From: Acanthaster planci
Lineage: Eukaryota > Echinodermata > Asteroidea > Valvatida > Acanthasteridae
Direction of reading: 5' to 3'
Length of the DNA stretch: 64,000 nucleotides
Assembly: GCF_001949145.1 (NCBI RefSeq)
Contig: NW_019091356.1
Span: forward strand, 64,001 to 128,000
Positions 25,601-39,000 of this stretch are shown here, one piece after another. The notes under the pieces were generated by a model. It worked only from the letters and a program-made list of their open reading frames with translations, made no database searches and was not told the DNA's origin. Each line of letters begins with the position of its first letter. The first letter of the stretch is position 1. The position numbers and the translations under genes are program-made.

Positions 25601-27099
25601 AGTAGGCATTTTGCATCAGCTCCAGGCTGCCCTGAGTGTCTCTATACATCCACTAAAGGAAGCCATAATGTTAAAACCACTCGGCAGTACAGTCAACCAC
25701 CAGCATTAAACATTTGCTACAATTTGTACAAGAAGATGTTGAATAGCAACAGAAAATTTTCACTTAAACAACTTCATGCTTTAGCTATTTCTAAGTGCTT
25801 TTACTTGGTAATAAGTATTTTGCTGTTTGCTTGAACTTCACTCGCATTTGCTGTTTTTTATTCATACGACTCGTTTTGTGGAAGCAAACGGTGAACTGTT
25901 CGCTATTTAGCTACTGTAAAAACGGTAATCCGCAAAACAAACTCTTGAATATTTAGCAGTAGCCTCAAGTATTAAGTTCTGACAGTGTACACACCTGCCA
26001 ACGCAAAGCAAGAATTCAATAGGGAAGGCTTCTGTGGAATGTAAGGATGAGAATGAAACTGTTCAGATCCAGGTTTCAATGAACTCAAGGATAAGCGCAT
26101 TTGCAAATTTCACATATTTCCTTGGTAGAGTCCCATCATCTTTCATAATGGCAAGATGCATGTGACACTACCATTCCCATTTTAACGTCCTGACTAAGGT
26201 TAACTCAGAACTGTGATTATAATTGTAGCAATTATCGCTCATTTTTCATTCGGTGGCTGTTTTAGTCATGAACACTTTTAAATAAGCCAAGTTATTACTT
26301 TCGACGCGACATTCACAAGACTATGTCAATATCAAACGAGTACTTTCGAGAAATATTAACCAGAAGTCACTCACAAACCATAACAGCTTAAATACATTAT
26401 GGCTAGGCTTTAGAAACGCTTCACTGTAAATGCAATAATTTTTTAAATAAAACACAAAATATCTGAATAAATTTAAAGTCATGGAATTAACATTCACCTA
26501 ATAAAAATGGTTATCTACACGTTCCCGTCAAGTTTTGTCTACTGTGTAAATGACGGTAACTGTTGAATGGACAAACTTATGAGAATTTAATCTCAGTACG
26601 AGGAACTTGCAGGTGTATCGTCAGTTTCATGGATCTAATCTCACAAAAACTGTCAAATACGCTGAAACCAGCAACCTGTTATTTGTGTACTGGATCCAGC
26701 AATCTTCCATACAGGCTTTTGTAGGGCAAGACTGATATTTGCCCAAATGACTAGACTCGCCATTTTCCTTTTTAAGAACGTGGCCGGTGAAAACTTTTTG
26801 ACTATCGCGAGCTGAAGACTTAACAAAGCAAGCATCCAAAGCAAACATGAAATTACATAACCGCAAACTATAGAATGGACATGCGCACTTCGTGTTTGTC
26901 CTTCTGGGTGGGGAGTTTTCCGAATCCTGGTGACATCTCCACCTTGCTCCGAGGTTGAAGCGCTTGATAAACCGTTGGAGAATGTCTAGCAAGGAAAGGT
27001 TTGCTGGTTTCGAATCTTAAGAAACCGCTTCAGATAAGAAATTTTGGAAACATTGGCAAGGCGGTGGCGGAGTGAGAAAGAAAGAGGGGCTTCGCTAAA
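22668..27099. other. Intergenic between divergent GPCR and receptor gene
   Basis: The two flanking genes are transcribed away from each other, so promoters of both should lie here. No conserved coding block was found; the longest open frames (about 120 codons near 25472 and 26627) show no domain or composition typical of protein. No distinct repeat recognised. Confidence 0.45.
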
Positions 27100-30000
27100 A
27101 TGTACCACCTTCCAAGATCGTGGTGGTTTGTGGCGATCACTACTTTTGCAAGTTTGGTGACTCTGTCGCAAGGTAGGTCAGTTTGACGGTATAAAAATAA
27201 TAAAAAAATAAAACTAATTTGTTACCTTCAAAAAAGATTGAACATAGGATCTGATTGATGATTTTAAAAGTTTTCGTCTTAAAAATTTTAACAGAATTTA
27301 TTATGCAACCGCGCAGTACCACTTCAACATGTCACAATAGTCCAGTGCTATCTCATCTTACACTAACCGGAGAAAGTGTAAACAGATATTTGATCCCTGC
27401 CGTTTCTATTTGTGTCCGAGAACAAGGCCAATAAAACGTTCCCAAAAGTTTCTTCGAGAAACAAGAGCTTAATGTGAACTAATATGTTCTATACATGTAT
27501 ATCAGTAAATCCAACAAAAGTTACAAATGTTTAGGTTTCCATCAGCGACCTGTAAAAACTGGGAGACACTGAATCTCTGTTTATCTTTTTCATAGGAAAA
27601 ACAAGGTCCCAAAACAATAATCAAGCACCTATACATACAAAATGAACAAATTAGTATTGACTTGACGCACCTGTTGGTTCTTCTTTTACGGTCTAGGATC
27701 AGCAATTACTATATGTATCGTTTCATGGTGTTTGTATTTCTATTTAGATATTTGAATCACATGGCATAATTAACGCCATCAGACAGAGAGGGCACCCTCG
27801 TTTAATTACTGGTTTAAGTTAAACAATTTTGTTAGAGCCGTATGTATCATAACTGAGTACACATTTATTAGATTCCCCCTCTCCTTTGTATATATCTTTT
27901 GTCCTTTGTATTGTGGTATCTGCAGGGATTTTGTATGTATTCTTTCTGTGTACTGATTTTTTTTTTCATTTTGTGAGAACGAAATACCGTTAAATAGTTT
28001 AATTAGTGCTGCAGCTGAACCGAGTGATAATTTAATAATAATTCACGCACAGCATTTACATAGCGCAATATTAATCGAAGTGCCTCAAAGCGCTCATCAA
28101 TAAAACGAAGAGAAAACTAAAATATAACAGAATTTAAAACCCAAGAAGAATAAAAATCAGACCGATACAGATGTCACATCAATGAATAACAGGCCCGATT
28201 CTATGCGGGGCCAGGGGAATGAAGCCCCCTCCCCCAGCTCAACAATATTGGAATCGCGACTCTGCAATTTTTTTTAATTAAATGAATAGTCAGTAATCAT
28301 TTTGCAGGGTCATTATGGCAATATATATATTAGATTTTTTTCTCCAAAAGTAAAGAGCAGAAGCAAAAGTTAACTGGTTACATGTACATCAAGTGTCTAG
28401 TCCCCCTCAACCCCCCAAAAAAATGGTTCTAGAACCGCACCAGACGAAAAGTAGTGAAATGTTGTAAAAACTATTCAGATACCTAAAAAATGATGAAACA
28501 CTGTTGAAACACTTTCACACTAAAAATTTCCCCTTTACACAATCATTCGTAGTCGCAAGTATACAAAAGTATTCTCAAAATCATTGAAAGACTTTGCTCA
28601 TTTGTTAGACAACGGAAGCACATTCCAGAGTTTGGGAGTATCCGCTGAGAAAGCTCTATCACCTTAAGATGTTGATGCTGCAGTGGAAAGTTTCTGAAGA
28701 TGTATGCTACAAGATCAGAGTGAGCTGATGGGCCTATGATCAGTTAATTAATGATTTACTGATGTAACGAGGTGCTCATTAAATAAAAAGCGTGGACCAA
28801 GAATTCACAGCTGAAAACATGCAACAAACTACATTACATTCAGTTTGCATGACTATGCAAAATTCTCACAACATTCGGTTGTACTGCATTCACACCAACA
28901 TTATGCATGTCAACAGTCCAATAGCCAACCTCCTTACAATCCATATTAGGCCAATGATGTCATTAAGTACCGATGCAAAATACCAGTTGTAATATTGATT
29001 GGATGCTTATTGTCGTATTGCCCAAGGCAAGTCCAGAACCTGCGTTACCTGCAAGCTTGCGCTGATGTGCCTTTAGCCTGCTCCACCACCAGAGCAGTGG
29101 CGTAGCTAGGATTTACTAGTGGGGGCATATGGAGGCACCAGCATCTTATCGAGGGGGGGGGCACCTGCTTTCAGTGGTGTGTTTTTTGAGGCAAGTTTTT
29201 GTTAGCCTTGTTCAATATCCATTCATCTTTTTTTCATTGGGGGCACCTGGAGGGGATTTGTGGCTACGCCACTGGACCGGAACACTTACAATTTTAGTGC
29301 AGTTTCCTTTTCTTTGATCATGATCGTAGTATTCCTTTAAATTTGAGGGATTTCGCCTCACAATGTTTGCAAATCTCAAACAAGTCAAAGTTGATCCGTT
29401 AGACCGTGTATACGCGTGGTAATGAACCGAACCGTGTCCAAACCATGCCCCAAACAAACCCGAACCAAACCTGGAGCTAACTAGATTGCAGCAATAAATA
29501 CAAGAAATAATTTCTCCGTTTCCATCAATTCATAGTATCGTATTATGTCCCTCGAGCGATTATTATGCACTGTATTTTGTCGCTTGATACTTTTAGGAGA
29601 ACATCGCAAGTTTCCCTAGGGCACAAGACGGATAACAATGAAGCCAGAACGTTGGAGCTGTCATAATGAAGTTGCAAAATGCCGCACAACGCTCAATGAA
29701 TGCTTTATTGACAAAACTGATAATACCCTAAGAGTTCTCGAAGGCAATAGGGTTGAGAGAAGGAGAAAGGTAAACAAGGATATAGACTCCACCTTTAAAC
29801 AGCTTAATAAAACATGAAAAATAAAGGGCACGTCCATCTAAAGACGTGATGCAAAATACAATGTATAATCTCTCAATCCTGACATTGCACTTTATTTTCA
29901 AAAATGTTAAACTTAAATACTTTAAATTCTACCCATACTAAACGGAAATTAAAAATGGGTATTCCTTCTGCCGAAGATACAGCATTCTAACGCATTAGAA

Positions 30001-33000
30001 TACACCGTGTTGCAAAAAACAAAAATGAAGCAACAATCAACATCACACAATGGTAAAGAGTCATTTGTCGCCAGAATTCTTTAATAGACGTGGAACTCAT
30101 CTTTTATCTCTTTCCTGAATCTATCATATTCGCTGTAATGTTTAATGGGAGTGGAGCCAGACTATTTCGGGTTCCAAGCTTCACTTTCAATTTTTTTTCG
30201 TAATATGACTTAAAACATTTGAAACTAATTTATCACAAATTTTAAAAGATTATAACCATAAACTGGCAATGAACTTTTATATTGTTTTTGTTATTTTCTC
30301 TCAGATTACCCAAATTAAAAGTTAACCTCAGTTTCAATTCAAGATGGCCGACACATACTGATACCGTGTATTAAAGCTTGCGCTTCAGAAATAAATCCTA
30401 CCCCTTTCCATACGAAGTGCCAAATAGAGACACAGCTCAAAACAGTATGTTTAGAATTGAATTGAGTTGAGTTCAATTTAATAATAAATAATTTCCGGCA
30501 TTTCTGTTAACTTGACAACTGGTTACAAACGATTAAACGGATCATTAAAGCTTGAAAATCACACACATTAACTTGTTTGTCGACATTCATGAACGCCAAT
30601 ATCATTTCTTAATTTTTTTCCCCAGCTCAGTCTTGTGGTTCAGTGGTCACAACTCCCAATCTATCGATTGTATCTGGCAGCAGCTTTGACGATGGTGACA
30701 CAGTCAATTTCGAGTGTGCATCAGGTTATAGTCTGATTGGTGCACCAATCATCACGTGTATCGCTGGGGACTGGAGTCACGAAGTCCCAACGTGCGTCAG
30801 TAAGTCATTCAAAAAGTCGGCATCTGTAATCATTCAAAATCACTGTACGCAGCACTGTCAAAATTGCAAAGTTTTAGCTCTGTTGTTTGCAAATAAAATA
30901 CTGCGAGTTGAGTGTAGTTTATTTCGTTCTGCACTTTTATCTCTGATGCATGCCACTTAACAGAACGTCCTGTGTGTTTTTTTTTTCAATTAAAAATCTG
31001 TCTCAACTTGATGCATTTCAGTGCCACTTTTTTATGATATTCCATTTGTTTTACCCTATTCAAGCAGTACTTCCTTTTTGTAGTTTAAAGGGATTTTGTT
31101 GCATCTGCTTCCAGATATTTGGAAGTAAGATCTTCCCAAACCTTTTCAGATATCTCATCTTGTATTGCTTGAGAAATCATTCTTGTTTTCTGTTAACAGT
31201 GGACTGTGGAGACCCTGGCTTTCCTATTAATGGTTCCCAACTTGGCACCTCATCCTACCTTGCATACACCACTGTCAACTTCCAATGTGATTTGGGTTTT
31301 AGTCTTATAGGAGCTCCTGTCATTACATGCATTGATGGATCATGGTCGCTACCTATTCCAACATGCTTACGTAAGTTCTGTTTATTAATCTCACTGAGGT
31401 AATTATTTGCTGACATGAGAATTTTTCTGCTTTTCACCTTTATCTTTATTTCACCTCATGCTACATGCTAACACTGCTAGACAACCAAGATAAAGCACGA
31501 AGCCGTTTACCTAGAGAATTTGAATTACTTTATCTAGAAATGGTTCCCACTCAATTATTTACTGTTTTCCCACGGGATGTACATATAAGGCGAGCATTAA
31601 AACGTCTTAAAGAATATTAAATGGTCATCCAATTTAAGCACACTCTAATTGCTCATTTCTCCTTGGAAGCTACCTAAAATACATCCAATGTGTTGTAAGA
31701 AAAATAGTCTAAGCTAACAATGATGCTGAACTGTAGGCAACTCTTCTTTCCTTCATCCTAATTAGCTGACTGTGGAGATCCGGGAACCCCAACCCAAGGT
31801 TTTCAGGTGGGAACTCCGACTTACTTCATGGGTACCACGGTAACATTAGAGTGTAATGGTGGTTATGAACTTGTGGGGGCTTCAGTAATCACATGTGAGG
31901 GTGGAACCTGGAGCCGTGATATCCCTATGTGCTTCGGTGAGTATTTCATGGAACCAATTTCACAAACTAACAAAGAAAGATCTTTTATTCACCAAGAAAT
32001 GAACTACACAGAAGACGGATCTGTTTTTGAGCTGAAGACAGAAATATTTATGAAACTGTTTGTTTCTTCACCACTATAAATTTGTATGCGTGAGACACGA
32101 TCCTAGTCATTTTCAGCAGTCAAATGTAAACAGCACGAATTTTTACAAAAAATGTAGTTATGCTCAAACAACTTCTCTTTTATAGCTAACTGTGTTGACC
32201 CCGGTACACCCGAAAATGGCATACAGTCTGGTTCCTATGGCAACGGTGGCGTCTTGACATTTATATGTAACAATGGATTCAGCTTGTTGGGAGCCAGTGC
32301 AATTACTTGCTCCAATGGCACCTGGAGCAACGATGTACCTACATGTGAAGGTTAGTTACAAATTAAGACCCAATCAATATCCAAGGTAACTAGTAGTCCA
32401 TGATTCTGCGTTATAAATAAATGACATATTAATGAAATGAAACGTGGCAAACCACAGGAAACGTTGAGTGAAAATGAAGTCATTCGATTTGTGATCGGTT
32501 ACTTCGCAAGTTCTTGGGATATATTGAACAAATTACACAAGATTTACTTTTCAAAACTGGAGATTGAGTATGGGTAATGTTTATGATACGATTTTTTTCT
32601 TTCTTCAGCGGACTGTGCTGACCCAGGTACCCCATTAAACGGTAAAACGACGGGAACGTTCAGTAATGGAGACACGCTTTCATTTGAATGTAATGATGGA
32701 TACACGCTTGTGGGAGCTAGGAACGCAACCTGTCGTAGCGGTACCTACGATGAGCCTGTGCCTACTTGTTTCGGTAAAGCTGTCCAACACATTCAGCATA
32801 CTTAGGATTTTTGTTCTCGTTCAAAATTAATACGTTATTGCATTTTATCAGCATCATACATCAGTTAACATAACATTTGGTTTAAAGTTTCGCTGTCCTA
32901 CAAGTATAGTGTCCACATAATCTCATTGGTGGAACGTGGAGTCTTAATTAGCCACGTATAATAGTACGAATTTACGCGCCAAAATGTTCACTTTACGTAT

Positions 33001-36000
33001 TTGACTGCTGTTGGACAAGCAAAAGTATACAATTTGTGGAATGAAAATTGGGAGAAAAACTATTGATTTTCTGGTACTGTGCCCATGGAGTAGAATTGAT
33101 AGAGCATCGATTAGGCCCAAAGCTGAAAACAGAATACCACAAAACACCATGATGGAAAGTGCAGAAAACTCCATAAATCATTATTTTCCTATTTCTGCCT
33201 CTGTCATGGAGAGTTAATATTGTTTTGTTATTTATGCAGAAAACTGCGTAGATCCAGGTACCCCAACCTCGGGTAGCCAATCAGGATCATATGGGCATGC
33301 TGACGTCGTGACTTATTCATGCACAGTTGGATTCCAACTGGTTGGTGCAGCGCAGATCACGTGTGATGACGGCACCTGGAGTAATAGTGTTCCGTCTTGT
33401 TTAGGTAAAATCTTCATTTCACACCAAAATTTTAAGACGGGTCGGCATATGAACAGGCAGGCGAGTGACTAGGCAAGCAACCAAATTTATCAGATAAAGT
33501 CCGAACCCACATTGAAAACCAACTAATGAAAACTGTTCACTTTTTCCCATGACAGCCAACTGCACAGACCCAGGGACTCCAGCCTTTGGAAGTCAAACAG
33601 GAAATTACGGCAATTCTGAAATTGTCTTCTTTAACTGTTCTGAAGGATACACTCTGGTTGGTGCAGAGCAAATCACTTGCGTGAATGGAGACTGGTCCAA
33701 TAGTGTGCCTTTATGTAGAGGTAAACAACCTATATTTATTGTGATCAAGTTAAAGATTTAAGATAAATGAAAAAGCCCTTCCTACAACAATACAGCCAAA
33801 AAATGCAACCTGCACTGAAAACAATGGAAATGCTGGTAACAAATGAGCCAGTGCATAAATGTCCTGATTTCCAGATTTCAAAGGTTTGTTCTGGGGGATG
33901 TGATTTGTCACGGAATTTGACAGTCAAACCTCACATTATGGTTGCTACACACAGCAGGTTGGGAAACTACTTTGTTTCATTTTTTTTTTCCCTTTTCACC
34001 TTGGTTTTTAACTTAGCGAATAAAATGACTTGCAGTAACAAGTTGCAGCATGCAATTCGTAGGCTTGGCAAGCTGTAATAAATTTTCAAAATAGTACTTC
34101 CAGATCTTTGTTAAATCCATGTGCTTACACTCCTCACAATATTTCGTCATGATCACAGCCAACTGTATTGATCCCGGCACACCGACATTTGGCACCCAGA
34201 TAGGAACCTACAACCACGGTGATGTTGTTTTATACAATTGTTCAGAAGGCTACACTCTGATTGGTGCCGCGCAAATCACATGCATTGATGGCACATGGAG
34301 CAATAGCATACCGACTTGCCAAGGTAATGTAAACTGAGTGCAAGGCTGGCTTTCTTTAATGATATGGTACATACCAGAACTGAATTACCAGACTGAATTA
34401 TAACCTTTTTCTTAATATCAAATAGCTCAATTAAGATCTTTGTTTGTGGAGGTGAAATCTGTTTATACGGATGATTAAAGGGTTACTACAATACTTTTCG
34501 ACACATCAATCTGTCGATACGTTCTGTGAATTCTGAACAAAAATAATCCTAAATGTCAATTTAGCATTCATGAAACACCACCGTTTTGATTTATGTTTCA
34601 GCTATTTCAAACGCAGCTACTGCAGGAATCCAACAGGAAGCAACAACTGACGCTGATGCTCAACCGATAACGATGACCACACAACCAACTGAAAGCCAAT
34701 TTAGCAGTCCACTGATGTCAACTAAACCGTCTGGTTCGGCCGATATGAGTCAGCCAACTGTGGTAACTGAACCGATTACTGCCGAGCCCTTCAGCAGTCA
34801 ACCGATGTCAACTAAACAGTCTAGTTCGCCCAATACTAGTCAGCCAACTATAGTAACTGAAAGGATCAGTAACGAGACTTTCAGTGGCCCACCCATGTCG
34901 ACTAGACCCACTAGTTCACCTAATGTACGTCAGTCAACAAGGGTTACGGATCTGATAAGTGAAGAGCCTTCAAACAGTCCATCTATTTCAACTAGACCTT
35001 CTGGTACAACTGAACCCAGTGACGCTTCCACACTTCTTATAACCACACCACCTCCAATGCCTACTCTACCAACAAGACCACCTATGCCTTCTCGGCCAAG
35101 TAGTCCAATGCCTCCAATAACTGAGAAACCAGAATATACTTATCCCCCAACACCAACCTCTGATAATCCATATCCGACAGATCAACCACCAATTAAGCCA
35201 AAGTTCTGCCCACCACTGTGGCTCCATATTCAGGGAATGTATAGGCGGCGATACAAAGATGGAGACAAGGTTATTTTCTCCTGTAAGCCTGGCTTTGCTG
35301 TGGTTGGACCAAAATGGATCGTCTGCTTTGAAGGAGAGTGGAGTGGGCTCGTTCCAGAGTGCAGACGTAAGTACACCCAAAGCAGACACACCTTCAGAAG
35401 CACTTCTGCAGACAATTTCGACAACACAATTTCTTCAACAAAGTGTTACAAACAAAATACATGTACCACGTGTGGCTATTCAAACACTGGGTACTGATTT
35501 CGAATGCACTTCATCTTCTGCTGCTTGAGTAGTATTTCATAACTCTTATTTCAGACTTTTATTTATTCATGTACTATTTGTGCAGGTACGTGCGACTACA
35601 TTCCTTCGGCTCCGAACAATGGCCTAAGTAAATTTGTTCCATCAAAGCGTGATCCTTGGGAAGATTTCAATTGGGAAGACCTCCCACCACCGGTTGGGCA
35701 TTGGCCACAGAATCATCCTCATTATCACGAACCTCAGCTTCCACATCATCCTGGTCTCTTCGATTGGCTTCCATCGTGGAGCGAGGACTTACTGATAGCA
35801 TTTCTTAATTTAGAAAAAGGCCATATTTCGTGGGAAGAGTTTTTCCAACTGTTTCTCAATGGAATCTCCAACGGGAATGACAACTGGCCTTGGAGTGGAA
35901 ACATGCCATCAGGTTTACCTGATATTCCATGGAATGATATGTTTGCATTATTACCAAACGGCATTCCTTTGGGAAATGGTAATCACATGGCGTGGGAAGA

Positions 36001-39000
36001 AATGTTCCAAATGTTTCCAGATGGTTTTCCGTTTGGAGATGGTACTTTTCCTTCTTTTGGGCCTGGAGATGCTGATGATGGGGATACCGTTCCTGTAAAC
36101 GAGGACGAAGAAACCACGAGGCCGGAGGGTGAAGGAAATGAAGACGGGCCTGGAGATGAAGGACCAGTAAGACCTGGGCCAGATGGAGGTGACAACTTAC
36201 CACCTGGCCATGGAAATATAAGGCCAGATACTAACGGACGCAATGGTAGTGTGATCTCTACTGACCGGGACATTCCATGGCAGCAACTACTCGGACAATT
36301 TTTCGAGTGGCTCGAAGCTGAAAGAGATAGCTGGCCCTGGAACATGAACACCGGTGGAAACGAAGAAATGATGCCTGGCACTAACGAAGATGAAAGTACG
36401 AGGCCAAGACCGAGTGAGAGTGATATGAGGCCTGGTGACGACGGGGAAGTTGATTTTGAGAATAGCGAAGAAAGTGAAACACGATCCGACGACCATGAAG
36501 CTGAAGTGGGGCCTGGAAATGAAGGAGGTGAAGACGATGAGGAGATGGCTGGAGATCATGATGAAGAAACAACGCCTGGTGGGACAGGAGGAGAGACATC
36601 CGAAGAAGCATATAGCCCACTTGAGGGCGTCACTCAGCTTATTGGACTTGTTTCTGGAAGAAACCCCACATCTAACCATACTAGTATAGGCAGTCTTCCA
36701 TGGCAGCAGTTATTCGATTTGTTTCCTGGTGGAGTTCCTTTTGCAGACGGAGAAATATCAGTGACCCAATTTATCAATGTGTTTCCACGTGGATTGCCTG
36801 ATGTAGGAAACTTTACAAGGAGAGTTCCTCTATCAGATGTTCTGAACAATCGTTCGTCTGAAAGACCTGTTCAAGGTAATAGCACATTTCCGTGGATTGG
36901 TGCAGCACAAACAAGCTTGCTGGGTGTAGGAGACAGAGAACTGACTTGGGAAGCACTGTATCAACGACTTCCAAATGGCCTTCCAATTGGGAATGAAGTT
37001 GTTCCATGGGATGCACTGCTTATGTTGTTTCCCAATGGACCTCCCATAGCAGATGATGAATCTGGTGATGGATGGACTGGCCAAGTGCCACAAAATTTCC
37101 TAAATCTGGGAGATGGTAGCGTCACATGGGAAGATTTGTTTGAAATATATCCTAACGGTGTTCCTGCTGGTGATTATGTTATTTCCTGGGAAGTCCTGTT
37201 CACAATATTTCCCAATGGGCTACCACTGGAGGACGGGGGTACTTCTGGTGAACCTGCTGTTAATATGCCACGTCCTATGGCATGGACTGGTATGATTCCA
37301 TCCGAAATCCTTGATTTAGGTGATGGTAGTTTAACATGGGAACAATTGCAACAACAATTCCCAGATGGTATTCCATTAGGTAATGAAACAATTACATGGG
37401 AAGTACTGTTCATGATGTTTCCGGATGGTCCCCCAGTTGCAAGTTACGACTGGTCTTGGTTAGTCTCAGGGTTTCTCTTAGGGCGTCCCCTAGAGGATGG
37501 CAATGGACAAGAGAACCCAAATCCTGGCACAGGAGCAATGAATGGTCATCCGTGGGAAGATCTGCTGGATGTGATACTCACTTGGTTACCTTCCTTTCCT
37601 GATGATTGGAGTGATGATGGAGGTACACCTAATGACAATCCAGGGAATGGAGGAATACCTGGTGTAAGACCACCTTCAGGAGGTCAATGGAGTGGCCTTA
37701 TACCAACAGGCTTATTTGACTTTGGTAATGGCAGTGAAACGTGGGAACAACTGGTTGAACAGATTCCTGGTGGACTTCCGTTTGATACGGGAAACATACC
37801 ATGGGAAACACTTTTCAGTTTGTTCCCATCAGGGCTTCAGCCTCGTCTTGAGGAATGGCCATGGTCGCTCGATCAGATGTTCACAGGAAATAATGGGATG
37901 CCACCTAACATGGGCGGCGTGTCAGAACATACTCAAGAACAGCTTCGACCACTTATTCAAATGCTCTTGGAGAAGTTATGGAGTGGAGAAATTCTCATAG
38001 ACATGATAGTACACTTTCAGGCAGGTGAAATTCCATGGCAGGACATAGCATTGATATTTCCAAACGGCATTTCGTTTGGGGACATAACTGTTCCTTGGCA
38101 AGAACTAATCGATTTATTTGGTGGTGATGGCTATGGTGGTATGTCTGGTGGTAGTGGACATGAAGGGATGATGCCCAAACCATGTCTAAGATTTCCCTTT
38201 GGAGAATTCATACCAAGACATCCCTACTACAGCAGTGACAGTGGGGGATCATCCAGTATGTCAAGAGGTGACAGTTCCAGTGAAATGGAGTCAGGAAGTG
38301 GTGGCATGATGCCAGGAAGTGGTGAAGCCGTTGGTATGATGCCTGGAGGAGGTGAAGCCCCTGGAATAGTACCTGGAAGTGGTGAAGCCGGTGGTATGAT
38401 GCCTGGAAATGGTGAAGCTGGTGGTATGATGCCTGGAAGTGATGGAGTCAGTAATATGATGCCAGCAGGCAAAGCACCAACGGAAGGTGACATGGTGTAT
38501 TTCTTCTGTCAGCCTGGCTACAAGCTCATTGGCTCTCCCAGCATTACCTGCTCGTGTGATGGTACATGGAATGGTTTATCTCCAAGGTGCAAAGGTATGT
38601 TTTTGTTTTCTGGGGGGTTTTTTTCAAATCTTGTATAGCCATTAATTCTAGAATTTTTGGAAAAAGATACACATGTATCATGGCAAATTTCATGTTGTAA
38701 TCTCATGTACAGCAATAACGAAGCCAACTGTGATGCCGGATAACACAACACCATTTGCTGAATTTACAACCCTGGACTCTGATGACCAAACATCAGGAAT
38801 ATTCAAGCAAGAGTTGACGACCATCAATCCCTTTAAAGAAACAACATCTGCTTTAGAAGAAGTAACCATGCTGGGTGAAATGGAATTTTCAACTACAATT
38901 ATGGTTGATGAAGTTACAGAAGATTCAAGTGAACATCCAAATTTGGAAACAGATGAACCAAAGGGATCAATGACTAGTCCAACAGTTCAACAAACCGATT

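Noticed and set aside
28540-28790. Possible coding relic of a transposon in receptor intron 1
   Set aside because: Fragments of open frame are visible but no reverse transcriptase or transposase motif could be identified.
35983-36690. Antisense open frames of 79-132 codons over exon 11
   Set aside because: They are shadows of the repetitive, biased coding sequence on the plus strand.
36880-37470. LDLGDGSLTWEQL-type units resemble EF-hand or dockerin calcium loops
   Set aside because: With GDG aligned, the first position is not acidic and position 12 is not reliably Glu. The conserved FPNG tail is not part of an EF-hand. The resemblance is partial and I do not call calcium binding.
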